A stretch of DNA of 64,000 nucleotides from Cyanidiococcus yangmingshanensis. Its lineage: Eukaryota; Rhodophyta; Bangiophyceae; Cyanidiales; Cyanidiaceae. Below, piece by piece: positions 21,199 to 30,922 of the stretch (position 1 is the stretch's first letter; each line of letters opens with the position of its first letter). The translations under genes were made by a program, and so were the position numbers. The stretch is from assembly GCA_013995675.1 (NCBI GenBank), contig VWRR01000001.1, positions 434,001 to 498,000 on the forward strand, given 5' to 3'. The notes under the pieces are model-generated. The model did no database searches. It was not told the DNA's origin and saw only the letters and a list, made by a program, of their open reading frames with translations.

Positions 21199-22678
21199 AT
21201 GGCGATAAGCCGGTCGGAATCAGACACTGTTCTGCCTGGGGATGAGGGAGACCTCGAAATTCTGGAGATGCGCGCCTGTCTAGATCTGCTCGGCATTCGG
21301 AGTGAATCCCAGCAGGATCGCTACCAAACGCTTCTCGACCCGGACGGTATCGTACGCAAGCCTCGATCGGCCGCTGGAATCAGAGGTGCTGAGGTCCTTT
21401 ACGATGCTCTACTAGAGCGGCTGCGCCTATGCGAACGCGGTGACTTTAGCACGACCGACCTGCTTAGTGGCGTACGCTACATCTTTGCTCTTCTTCGGCG
21501 CTCGGGGTTATTAAGCACGGACCGCGCGCGTGCAGAAATTCTCCTGCAAAATATACAGTCCTTTGCTGCAAGTGGTGGGCCGGATGGCCATGCGCGCCAG
21601 AAACATGCGGCCGTCGCATTTTCGGCAGCCGTGCTTCTTTTCAACGCAATGAGTGGCGCAGAAACAGGGGCACGGTGGAACTTGCTCCGCATGGAGACGC
21701 TTGAAGAGATCCTGCGGTGCGCGAACGCGGCAGACCAGACGGATCGTGTAGTTTCTTTCATGGTGAAACAGGGCTGCGACATGATCGAGCGCTACTACAC
21801 ATCTCGTTATCATGACGATGGAGAGGTTGACACCATCCTTGACACATCTAGCAATGAGTCTGAAAAAGGGAACGACTTTGCGAAGGCGCGATGCGGCTTC
21901 TATAGAGCACTTTTTCATGCTCTGATTTCTGCAGAAGCACGGATACGCTTTCATACCGACATTCTAGACGGCTCTGATTTCGATTCCGTAGTGATTCGGA
22001 CCGGTTGCAAGGCGCTGCACGTAGTGGAAACAACAGATTTGAAGGAAGATTCTGATCACACACTCGCAGAAGAGCTTGTTTGCCGAGCGTTGTCAGCTCC
22101 GAATTTCACAAAGTTTGACATGCTTCTCCGTTCGAATATTGTTCGGAATGATGCGCACATGAAACTTGTGTGCGAGGCCCTGGCAAATATTGATGATTCT
22201 TTATACCGTAGTCTGTTGAACAAGAAGAGCGAAGAGTCCAGAGTCATCGCATGTTTACATTCGTCAAAAGGAGATTATTGAAACCAAGCTCCGAGTGCTA
22301 TGGATCTCTCAGACATGCGCCCGAAACGGGATGGCACCCGACTCGGCCGAGAGAATGGGTACAGATCCAATCAGCGAGCGTGCGGACTGTGGCCGTCTCG
22401 TACCATATGCTGTACTCGCAAAAGGCGTCAGTTTGCATGAGAACAACTCTAATATCGATTTGGAGGTTGAAAAATGGGTAATTTTAGCCGTGCAGTTCGG
22501 TCTGTTGCGAGCCAGGATTGATCAAGCACATAGAGTCGTTCGCGTACTTTACGCCTATGAGCCGGAAACTGCGGCGAGTCGAAGTAGCTGGCTCAAGATT
22601 GCGAACAGCCTGGAGAGACTTCGCCAGCGCACTGCTCGAATAACGGACACCACTGAAGTTGCACTACTTGCACCGTAA
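21199..22678 (+). CDS. Eukaryotic initiation factor 3 subunit M-like PCI protein, one frame change
   Basis: eIF3m is a PCI-domain subunit of the eIF3 octameric core, which holds the 40S ribosome during initiation. The first 350 codons encode a helical protein ending the PCI helices with PNFTKFDMLL and ALANIDDSLY. The winged-helix end (NIDLEVEKWVILAVQFGLLRARIDQ, then a beta-strand pair and a final helix, WLKIANSLERLRQR) matches the end of eIF3m and related CSN7 proteins, but lies in the next frame. A one-base step at about 22245-22260 joins them, giving about 490 residues against 370-420 in other eIF3m; the N-terminal part is longer. COP9 subunit 7 is the alternative but is much shorter. Start ATG 21199; the frame is open 11 codons further without ATG. 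Confidence 0.72.
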
Positions 22679-23619
22679 AAGCGAACTATAACAAGAACGA
22701 GCTCTGATAGCAAAATTGTGAAAAACGGGTATGATTACAATAGAATATGGCCGAAAACTGAAAAGTGTTGTGTGACAAACCGAAGTATCAAATCCGAACT
22801 TTGGGCTGGATTCGTGCCTTGAATTCGTTGCGGATATCGACGTATTCGCGTCTGCTTCGATTCACAAGGAGCGCTCTCACTGCATTTGAGAAGACGTACA
22901 CCTAGGCGGATGCAATTCGAGGAGCGCTCCGCCTCTGCTTCATGCATCCGACTATTGTGACGCGACTCCCGAGGCAGCCTTTTGGGTTCGGTGCAGCTTC
23001 CTAAGCCGTTGTCGCTGCTCTTCGCACAATCCTTACGATACTCATCATAAATTTTAGAGAAAGAGCTTATATTGCATAGACGTTGTTGCACGAAAACGGC
23101 ACGCAAATACCCGCACTGAGCTCGTTGAGTAACGAAGATCACAATGTCCGCACGATAGTTGCGCCAGGATTCCTGACAGGGCTCTGGCTCAATTTACGTA
23201 ACTCAGAGCGCAAGGTGATCATCAAATTTATTCCTAATAAATGGTGCTCTTTATTGCTCGAGTTACCATGGCGTAATCTTCGTACACGCAAGCTACGAAC
23301 GCTCGAGGATATGATTTTCCGTATACCAAGACCAAGAGATATTCGCAGAGAGTGCTGGCCGTGAAACCTAAACTCTTTTGAGATTGTTCCGAAAGCATCC
23401 CCTGATTCTGTAACCCAACTGAAGCTCCGACGCTGCCGAATGCGTCACGTTCGCCAGTTCTATAAACCAGCTGTGAGCCTCGAGTCTCTGAGCTGAAAGT
23501 GCTATTGAAAGTATGGCGAGACTGAACAGAGCCACATCAGTCGTAGATTTTGAGATGCTTCGCCGAACAACAAACAATGATGTGTACTGGACCTCTGTGG
23601 AAAAGTGTTCAGAGCCTTT
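22679..23619. other. Spacer before CCT-theta
   Basis: No recognisable gene. A minus-strand frame of 135 codons (22735-23142) and a plus-strand one (23083-23364) show no protein features. The CCT-theta promoter should lie here or in the 200 bases that follow. Confidence 0.4.
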
Positions 23620-23814
23620 ATGAGCCGAGTGACGGAGCCAACTCCTACTCAGGTAAGAGATACACTGATGCCCGCGGACCAAGGCAGAGATGTCGCACGC
23701 GCGTCTGCCGCAGTGGACACCGCACTCATTTTCGCAAGCGCCGATCGACGACCTTCCGGGACAGTCGTCTCTGTGGAGGTCACAGAGGTACCGCAAGTGA
23801 CATTCTTCGATCCA

Positions 23815-25551
23815 ATGTTTAGTTTCGCTCGACCTGGTGCGTCCGGCCTATTGAAAGAAGGTAGCCAGCATTATTATGGTGTCCAAGAGGCCGTTTTAAA
23901 GAACATCGAGGCGTGCAAACTTTTGGCCAGTATCGTTCGATCGAGTTTCGGTCCAAATGGTAACAACAAACTCATCTGTAACCGCCTCGATAAGCTTTTC
24001 ATCACTTCCGATGCGGCAACAATCGTTAGAGAACTTGAGGTTGTGCATCCTGCAGCGAGGATGGCGGTTGCTGCCTCACAAGCACAGGAGCGGGACCTGG
24101 GCGACGGCACTGGCCTTGTCATTGTGCTCGCAGGAGAGCTACTCAACCAAGCCGGTGAACTTCTACACCAAGGCCTTCATCCGAGCGAGATCGTGAAGGG
24201 ATTCAAGCGATCTTGTGAGGAAGCGCTTCGAATCCTGCAGCTTCCAGATATGGAGGTCGGGAGAGTGCGAGACCTGCGAGATCTGACCACAGTTGCAGAC
24301 GCGCTGCGAACTTGTCTCGCGAGCAAGCACCAGGGCGCCGAGGTGCTCCTCGCGAAGCTGGTGGCGCAAGCGTGCATCGAGGTGCTACCGAGCTATTTTG
24401 ACGGGAGCACCGTAAACGACTTGCCTCTGGTGGAGTACGCGGACGACGAGGAAACTCGAGATAGACTGCGCCGTTTCAACATCGACAACGTCCGCGTAGT
24501 AAAGGTACTGGGAGGTTCCTTGTTTGAGTCAACAATTGTTCGGGGAACTGTTTTGGTACGCGATACGGAAGGGACCGTGAAGCATATCGAGAAAGCGAAA
24601 GTAGCTCTGTTCACAAATGATATAGATATGTCACCGATGGAAACCAAAGGAACTGTGCTTTTGCACTCCGGAAAGGAACTCGAGTCATACACCAAAACTG
24701 AAGAGCATCTTCTCGGAGAACGAATCCGTAAGCTCGCTGAGACAGGTGTGAACGTTGTCGTGACTGGCGGCAAGTTTGGAGAAGTCGCGCTTCACTATTT
24801 GGAGATGAATGGAATCATGGCCGTGCGTTGTCCATCCAAGTACGATTTGCGCCGAGTGGCCCGAGCAACCGGTGCTGTGGCACTCTCCTCCCTCACTGAT
24901 ACACCGCTAACGATGGACGAGCTCGGAATCTGTGACGAGGTGAGCGTCCAGGAGCAAGGTTCCACGAAGATGATCGTATTTCGTCAGGATAGTGATGCTA
25001 CCCGAATCGTAACGATTCTATTGCGCGGTGCGACTCAGAATCTCCTAGACGATATCGAAAGAGCTATCGACGATGCAGTGCACGCCTTTAAGGTATTAGC
25101 GTGTCGCGACCCACGTTTGGTTGCGGGTGCTGGAGCCACCGAAACGGAACTTGCGAGCCGTCTGGATGACTTTGCGGACCATGCCAGTGGACTCGAGCAA
25201 TACGCAATGAAGCGTTTCGCGGAGGCATTGAAGATTGTGCCTCGTACCCTCGCGGAGAACTCAGGACAGAATACAACGGATGTGATCACTCGCTTATATG
25301 CTGCACATCGCCAAGGTAATATGTATGCGGGCATTGACATAGAGATGGATTACGCTAGCCAAACTGAGACTAGTTCCCTGCTCGGTATTCTAGATGCGAA
25401 AGCTTGCGGCATTTCCGACCTCCTCGCGACAAAGTACTGTGCGATCAAGCAAGCGGTCGATGTCGCCTGCACCATTCTCATGGTAGATGCGTTGATCATG
25501 TCAAAGCCAGCTTCGGGAGCGGGTGGTGGTGGCGGAGGCGGAAGACCCTGA
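23815..25551 (+). CDS. CCT8: T-complex chaperonin subunit theta
   Basis: One of eight subunits of the cytosolic TRiC/CCT ring that folds actin, tubulin and many other proteins using ATP. The theta type is shown by the start GLLKEGSQHYYGVQEAV, by SSFGPNGNNKLICN in place of the usual GPRGMDK, by FNIDNVRVVKVLGG, and by the ending ISDLLATKYCAIKQAVDVA with DALIMSKPA. The ATPase motif GDGTG is intact. From the ATG at 23815 the protein has 578 residues, close to the family. The same frame is open upstream with ATGs at 23620 and 23668, so a 65-residue extension is possible but unsupported by family alignment. The tail after SKPASGAG is a run of seven glycines, unlike the charged tail of animal theta. 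CCT-beta lies 2.2 kb downstream in opposite orientation. Confidence 0.96.
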   Translation: MFSFARPGASGLLKEGSQHYYGVQEAVLKNIEACKLLASIVRSSFGPNGNNKLICNRLDKLFITSDAATIVRELEVVHPAARMAVAASQAQERDLGDGTGLVIVLAGELLNQAGELLHQGLHPSEIVKGFKRSCEEALRILQLPDMEVGRVRDLRDLTTVADALRTCLASKHQGAEVLLAKLVAQACIEVLPSYFDGSTVNDLPLVEYADDEETRDRLRRFNIDNVRVVKVLGGSLFESTIVRGTVLVRDTEGTVKHIEKAKVALFTNDIDMSPMETKGTVLLHSGKELESYTKTEEHLLGERIRKLAETGVNVVVTGGKFGEVALHYLEMNGIMAVRCPSKYDLRRVARATGAVALSSLTDTPLTMDELGICDEVSVQEQGSTKMIVFRQDSDATRIVTILLRGATQNLLDDIERAIDDAVHAFKVLACRDPRLVAGAGATETELASRLDDFADHASGLEQYAMKRFAEALKIVPRTLAENSGQNTTDVITRLYAAHRQGNMYAGIDIEMDYASQTETSSLLGILDAKACGISDLLATKYCAIKQAVDVACTILMVDALIMSKPASGAGGGGGGGRP

Positions 25552-27036
25552 TCGTAGCTCACGCATCGTCCGCCAGCACGCTCGCCTGAAGCGTCTGTGC
25601 GCCGTCTCGCGTATCGCGTGCGTAATCCGGTGCGTGGCGGACACTGACAGAAAGCAAGCCAGCAGGGAGTTATGGATGCTCCACCGAAATTGGATCATTA
25701 CCGATGATGCATGTAAACGCCTGCTGTCATAGCGGAAACATCGTTGCATTTTCCTTGACCTCGTTTGTCTTTGTGCAGTTGTAAGGGAACATGCCAAGGA
25801 ACGAAACGGCGCGATCGCTTTCAAGACCGCAGGAGCTTTTTGCGAGCGCTACCGATTTGTTGATACCCATTCAGATTCGATGCTCGTCAGAGGTCCCCAG
25901 AGAAGGAGCACTCTCTGGGGAATACATAAAGTAACCAGCGAATTTACACTCTTCGAAACGGACACTGAGTAAATTTGATGACCCCAAATCCAGGCTTGAA
26001 AATGCGCCTCGGCTTCACGGCAATGCAGAGCGCGGGTAGCGGTTCTCGCTTGGAGATCAAATTGTATCCGAGAAAGGCCCTATGGATGAACACGTCCGTC
26101 TTCATCGGTTGAACGCAGCAGCATAGCGGTTGAGGTGTTGCGCTCGGAAAATTCCCTGCCTCAAAATGCATCGCACCTTTCGTCGGCCATAATCGGATTG
26201 ATAGCTAGGTCCTGAATTTTGGAGCCCAGAATCTTTCATGAAACGAGATTATGTTGGCCTGAAACGTTTCGATTTTTGATCTACTCCACAAAAGTCCTTG
26301 AGGTGAACGATCTGCGTAAGTCTTGGCCGCGCAGCTCAGCAAGATATTCCATGATATTTATGGCAACTTCTCTAAATTTCAAATCCATGGAGCCAAAGAG
26401 GTATCCTCGCAACTGGATCTCGGTCCTTTTCAGGGGCGCCCGAGTAAACTGGCTGCAGATCTCCCAAGCTAGAACAGCCAAAACCAAGCCCATTTTCCGA
26501 AATTCGAAGGCTCGGTATCGGAGCCTAGTCATTGCTTCGGCTTTCGTCTGGCTACGAGCCCCATGTTTGCGTGTAAGGAGATCTGGAAACAAACCATAAC
26601 GGTTGCCCCCAAATAAACATGGTCAAGTCCGATGGTCTATAGGTTTGGACGCTGTCACGCAGCAGACCGCCACCAAGCGCCATCATCCGAAGAGTTTCCG
26701 CCCTTGTTGCAATACCCGCGAATCTGCGTCGGCACGTTGATGCACAGCGTCGTACGTTCCGAAATCCGCGCAGGGTGCAAACTGGAGCGCCTCCATGCAG
26801 GCGCGCAGGCAACGTGGCACTGCGAGTGGCAACGCGCTGGCTAGCGGCGCCGGCTACACCAGGCCGCCAGCAGCGATGGCGCGCTGAAATCGGCGACTGG
26901 CAGCCACTTGGTAGACGACGCGTTGGTGTTGTAACGTGTCCGGAGAGAGGAAACCAAGGCTCACGACCGAGTGCTTCCCTGTGTTATTGTGAGCACGCGG
27001 GTCGACCTTAACCCGTAAACCGTTCAGGAAAATTTT
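25552..27036. other. Spacer between CCT-theta and eIF1
   Basis: No firm gene. The minus strand has protein-like but frame-broken stretches between about 26812 and 25944. The best is 26281-26592, which encodes an amphipathic and partly hydrophobic segment (KMGLVLAVLAWEI, then LFGSMDLKFREVAINIMEYL). They could be parts of one frameshifted gene that I cannot name. A 9-bp perfect hairpin lies at 25895-25920. Confidence 0.3.
25895..25920. repeat. Perfect 9-bp inverted repeat, 8-base loop
   Basis: The arm CCCCAGAGA at 25895-25903 pairs fully with TCTCTGGGG at 25912-25920. It lies about 340 bases after the CCT-theta stop and outside any recognised gene. It could be a structured RNA element or a protein-binding palindrome; the function is unknown. 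Confidence 0.4.
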
Positions 27037-27378
27037 ATGAGCGACCTTACTGAGCTCGGAGTAACCAAGCCCTTCGATCCTTTTGCTGATGCCGACACGG
27101 ACTCTGGCGTCGTGACCAAGAACCTCGTGCACATCCGTTTACAGATGCGCAACGGTAGGAAAAGTTTGACAACTATCCAAGGGCTCTCTGGGAAAATTGA
27201 TCTGAACAAGTTGACTAAGGCTTTTAAGAAAGAGTTTTGCTGCAACGGCTCGATTGTGGAGGATAAGGAGCTCGGGCGGGTGATCCAACTGCAGGGCGAC
27301 CAACGAGAGAACGTTAGGCGTTTTCTTATCGAGGAGGAGCTTGTTGACAAGAATAACATTAAAGTGCACGGAATGTAA
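27037..27378 (+). CDS. EIF1: Translation initiation factor 1 (SUI1)
   Basis: eIF1 sits near the P site of the 40S subunit and enforces start-codon selection. The 113-residue product has the full SUI1 domain: VHIRLQMRNGRKSLTTIQGL, then KAFKKEFCCNGSI, LGRVIQLQGDQRENV and a short acidic helix to the end. The N-terminal tail is flexible and acidic (PFDPFADAD), as in the family. The length equals the usual 108-113 residues and the frame is intact. Because eIF1 acts on the eIF3-bound 40S, its nearness to the eIF3m-like gene (5 kb) is notable, though linkage in eukaryotes is often chance. Confidence 0.98.
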   Translation: MSDLTELGVTKPFDPFADADTDSGVVTKNLVHIRLQMRNGRKSLTTIQGLSGKIDLNKLTKAFKKEFCCNGSIVEDKELGRVIQLQGDQRENVRRFLIEEELVDKNNIKVHGM

Positions 27379-27762
27379 ACAGGGATGGACGGTATCGGGA
27401 GCGAGCTGAGCAAACGTTTGAAAAGTAGTTCGTGCTGGCCTTGCTGCCGTCGCGCAAGCGAAAACGTGGCGCTCGCGTTGGAGACAACGCAGCGTAAAAG
27501 CTTCCCGATGCGAATATTACCCCGAAACCTGTTTGGTCCATCAATAGCGCTCTATAATGCACTGTTTTGGAACGAAAGAATAGTAATGGTTGGCAACAAA
27601 CACGTCCTAATAAGCGAACATGTCTCGTTAGAGCCAGTGATTCACGGTGCGGCTCTCCGACTACGAAGAGGCCGACAATGTCGACGGCGAGATGTTGCTG
27701 CCTACGTGAGTGTAAACGGCAAGTTTTTCTTCATGCGAAGAGACTGTAATTAGGGGCGTTTT
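27379..27762. other. Spacer between convergent eIF1 and CCT-beta genes
   Basis: Contains the 3' regions of both genes. The plus frame at 27385-27753 is open but has no recognisable features. Confidence 0.4.
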
Positions 27763-29376
27763 TTACATATGGGGGTGAGCGGGATCCATTTTGCGCGGGG
27801 CGGCTTTGATCACATCGTCAACGCGGAGGATCATCTCGGCTGCCTCGGTCGCAGAGCCCAGCATATGCGCCTTCAACCGGAAAGACTCGACAACGCCTAA
27901 TTTCCTCATATCTGCAATGTCTCCAGTCTGAATATCCAGACCAGCAGAGCCATCACCCTGCGCATGGGCGGCACGGAGCTTGGCCACAATGCTCGTCGCA
28001 TCAAATCCGGCGTTATCGGCGATAATGCCGGGGAGGTTACGCAGTGCACGTGCAAACGCCTCAGCCGCAAGAGCTGACTTACCAGTCATTCGTGCTGCAA
28101 ATGCATCTACCGCGTTCGCCATCAGCGCTTCTGCGCAACCACCACCAAGCACGAGGCGAGGCTCCACGGCGAGCTGGCTGAGAACGCAGAGTGCATCATG
28201 CAGGGATCGCTCTGCCTCATCGAGGATCTGCTGGTTTGCCCCGCGAATAACGACTGAACACGCCTCGTTCGCTCGGCAAGCCTGGAAATGCAACACAGGA
28301 TCGTCGCCGATCATAATCTCTTCGATTACTGCACACTCACCGAGACGAACCCCGCCGGGACTGTCGAACGTGCTGACGATCTCGCCCCCAGTGACGAGCG
28401 CGAGGCGCTCAATGCCATCGAAATCAGCGTGCTCTATGCTATTGATGCCATGATCCGTGAAGAACTGCTCAGGGCGATTATAAATCAGTTGGCGATTGAC
28501 AAAAACGTTGCAGCCATACGATAGAATGCGGCGACATTTCTCCATCATCTTCTCCTGTTCTGCTTGCTCAATCTCAGCAACCCGAGTGATGGAATCGGTT
28601 CGGACCCGAGCACCATAGATTTTGATCTTATCGGTGTCCATTGGTGTGTTTGCAATCAAAATCTTCGCATTCTCAACGCGCTTTTTCTGCCCGACCCCGA
28701 AACGTTTCTCTAGAATGAAACCGTCCGCTAAAAATGAGTCGGCTAACGTGCCACCGAGCTTCTTGATTATTTTAATATGGTCGAGATTAGTACTTCCGTG
28801 CAAGCGAAGCACTGCGTCTACGGCGATCTTTGCAAAGTGCTCTCTGCACTGCGAGAGGACTTTTGAGGAAAGTGCCGTCCGAGCAACGTTCAGAAGCGCG
28901 TCGTAGCCAGCAGCCGTCTCCGCCGCTGGCAAACTCGTTGCACTCTGCTCAAGAGCAACGAGCGCTTCACGAGCAGCAGCCCGATACCCTGCCACGATCA
29001 GCTGAGGATGCATGTGCCTTTCAAGCAGCTGCTCCGCCTCGCGTAAGAGCTCGCCTGCGAGACAACACACCGAAGTCGTGCCGTCACCGACCTCATCGTC
29101 CTGCACGAGGGCAATGTCAACCAAGATCTTCACCGCTGGGTTGTCAACATGAACAGCCTTTAGGATCGTAGCCCCATCGTTTGTCACGTTGAGTTCTCCA
29201 GAGGGAGACAGCAGGATTTTATCCATACCGCGAGGGCCCAGCGTTGTTTTCAGCAGATCCGTGATCGCCAACGCACCGGTGAGTAACGAGAGCCGCGCGT
29301 TCTCGCCTTTCTCCTCAGAAGAGCTCGAGCGCAAGACTTTCTGGAGACCTGTCGGGGAAACTTTGATTTGATTCAT
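27763..29376 (-). CDS. CCT2: T-complex chaperonin subunit beta
   Basis: Second TRiC/CCT subunit in the window. The 537-residue length matches the family. Nucleotide-binding elements are [19 protein letters not shown] and GDGTTS. Beta-type features are [50 protein letters not shown], and the ending [35 protein letters not shown] with the beta-specific HPHM-type terminus. The frame is intact. The ATG at 29376 gives MNQIKVSP; the open frame extends 17 codons further but has no ATG. Its stop and that of eIF1 are 385 bases apart and convergent. Confidence 0.97.
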   Translation of the reverse strand: MNQIKVSPTGLQKVLRSSSSEEKGENARLSLLTGALAITDLLKTTLGPRGMDKILLSPSGELNVTNDGATILKAVHVDNPAVKILVDIALVQDDEVGDGTTSVCCLAGELLREAEQLLERHMHPQLIVAGYRAAAREALVALEQSATSLPAAETAAGYDALLNVARTALSSKVLSQCREHFAKIAVDAVLRLHGSTNLDHIKIIKKLGGTLADSFLADGFILEKRFGVGQKKRVENAKILIANTPMDTDKIKIYGARVRTDSITRVAEIEQAEQEKMMEKCRRILSYGCNVFVNRQLIYNRPEQFFTDHGINSIEHADFDGIERLALVTGGEIVSTFDSPGGVRLGECAVIEEIMIGDDPVLHFQACRANEACSVVIRGANQQILDEAERSLHDALCVLSQLAVEPRLVLGGGCAEALMANAVDAFAARMTGKSALAAEAFARALRNLPGIIADNAGFDATSIVAKLRAAHAQGDGSAGLDIQTGDIADMRKLGVVESFRLKAHMLGSATEAAEMILRVDDVIKAAPRKMDPAHPHM

Positions 29377-30922
29377 ACTCACAAACTGCTGTCGTGGTAG
29401 CGAAGAAACAAACACTCTATTGTCCAAAGACCTTTGCGTGAAGTTTGGCTCTCAGCGAGGATGGTCATGGGCGCCGGCGCACCGACACCGCTCTCGAGTT
29501 CGCTGGCGCAGCGATTCGGTTCCCATCCAGGAATCCGACTGATTCCGCGACCTTTCCTGAATGACCTTGACGGCATCTCGAAACGGGCCGAGAACTTGTC
29601 ATCATGAGCCAGAAATGCGCTTTCATATCGACTTTTTGAGTGATCCCAGGGCAAGGCCATGTGTTGGAGCGGATCGCTCGCCTTTTTAGCTGCACCTTGC
29701 TGACGTGAAAGCTGGCATTGTTGAAGCTCGGTTAGTGCGTGATATGCAGCGTCGTATTGGAAATGCTTTCGGAGAATCGCACTCGAGATCGCATAAGACT
29801 GTAGATCCTGGACCGCAGGAGCATCACGATGCCAATCTCTCGTAGACCGAGTTGGCCTATCTGCAAGGCTCTTCAACGCGTATCAGCCCGACGCAGCTTT
29901 TCTCCAAGACGTCCGAGCTGACCCTCTGACTGAAGTCATAAAGCATGAAAGAGGCGCTGCGCTCGTGGGAACTTGCTCTGGATGCAACCGAAAGCTCGTT
30001 GCGATCGCGTCTCTACTGCAACGTATTCAGTTCGATGCAACTGCGCCTTGACGCGAAGCGTAAAGGCACGCTCAAGTTCTGTTCTGGATTTCGTGCGACG
30101 AAAAATTCGTCATGTTGGAGGATTTTTAGGATATCCGCTTCGACATGTCCCTCAAATCTGAAACGTACTGGAAACGGGCCAATTGGCGATTCGTCAGAGA
30201 ACGATCGAAAGCGCATCGAAAAAACAGGTCCATTCATCACCATTATTGTGAGTGATTCTCCTCGATGTTCCCTATTCCTGACCAAATCGTTGTGTGGTGA
30301 ATTGCCTAATTGTGTTGGATCTCGTCCGCTGTTCATCAAAGGCGGCAGCGCTCCTGTCCGTGAGGCTCGACTCGATCGATGCCGCGCCGTCGCCATGGTT
30401 GCTTTCAAAACGCCATCGTTCTGAGTAGCCGCGTGCCGTGCTGCGGTTCGGTTTCGCAGTCTTCATCAAGAGAAGGGCTGACCGGCCGCTCTGTCGTGAG
30501 AGCCAGTCAACTCTGGACATTACACATTCAGAACTAATTGGCAGTCAAATTGGGCTGTACAGCGAAGAATAGCAGGGCGCTCAACGATAGTTCCGTTTCC
30601 TGAACGGCCGTTTGAGTCGTAAAACGGTTCACGGTGTGCGAGCTTGGAAAATGGGAGAGACGAACGACCCGTCAAACGCTCTTGAGCGAGGCAACACAAG
30701 CTTTTAGCTGGAAGTATCGTATTGGAAACCCCTGAGCTTTGGTTTCTTCCTGAAACTTCTTTTTTTCGTGTGCTTCTCAGGGTGCGACCGGGAGACTCGC
30801 GCAACGCTCGCCGTTTCGCTTTGACTCCAAATCAAGGCACTTTTCGACGCGTTATTGAGAAACCACTGGAAATTTCGTTGCACCGTCCTTTCGTCTGAAG
30901 GTCCCCAGTGAACGAGAAGAGC
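29377..30922. other. Divergent spacer between CCT-beta and the HROB-like gene
   Basis: No firm gene. A minus-strand frame ends two bases before the CCT-beta ATG (29379-29876) and has no ATG near its start. An ATG in another frame at 29946 could feed into it after a one-base shift, giving a polar, helix-prone protein of about 190 residues. Since it would occupy the whole CCT-beta leader, chance is likelier. Other frames on both strands (30013-30408 and 29945-30424) overlap each other and show no family features. Confidence 0.3.

Noticed and set aside
29379-29946. Minus-strand frame ending two bases before the CCT-beta start, possibly a gene or bicistronic partner.
   Set aside because: It lacks an ATG in frame, would take up the whole CCT-beta leader and shows no family features.
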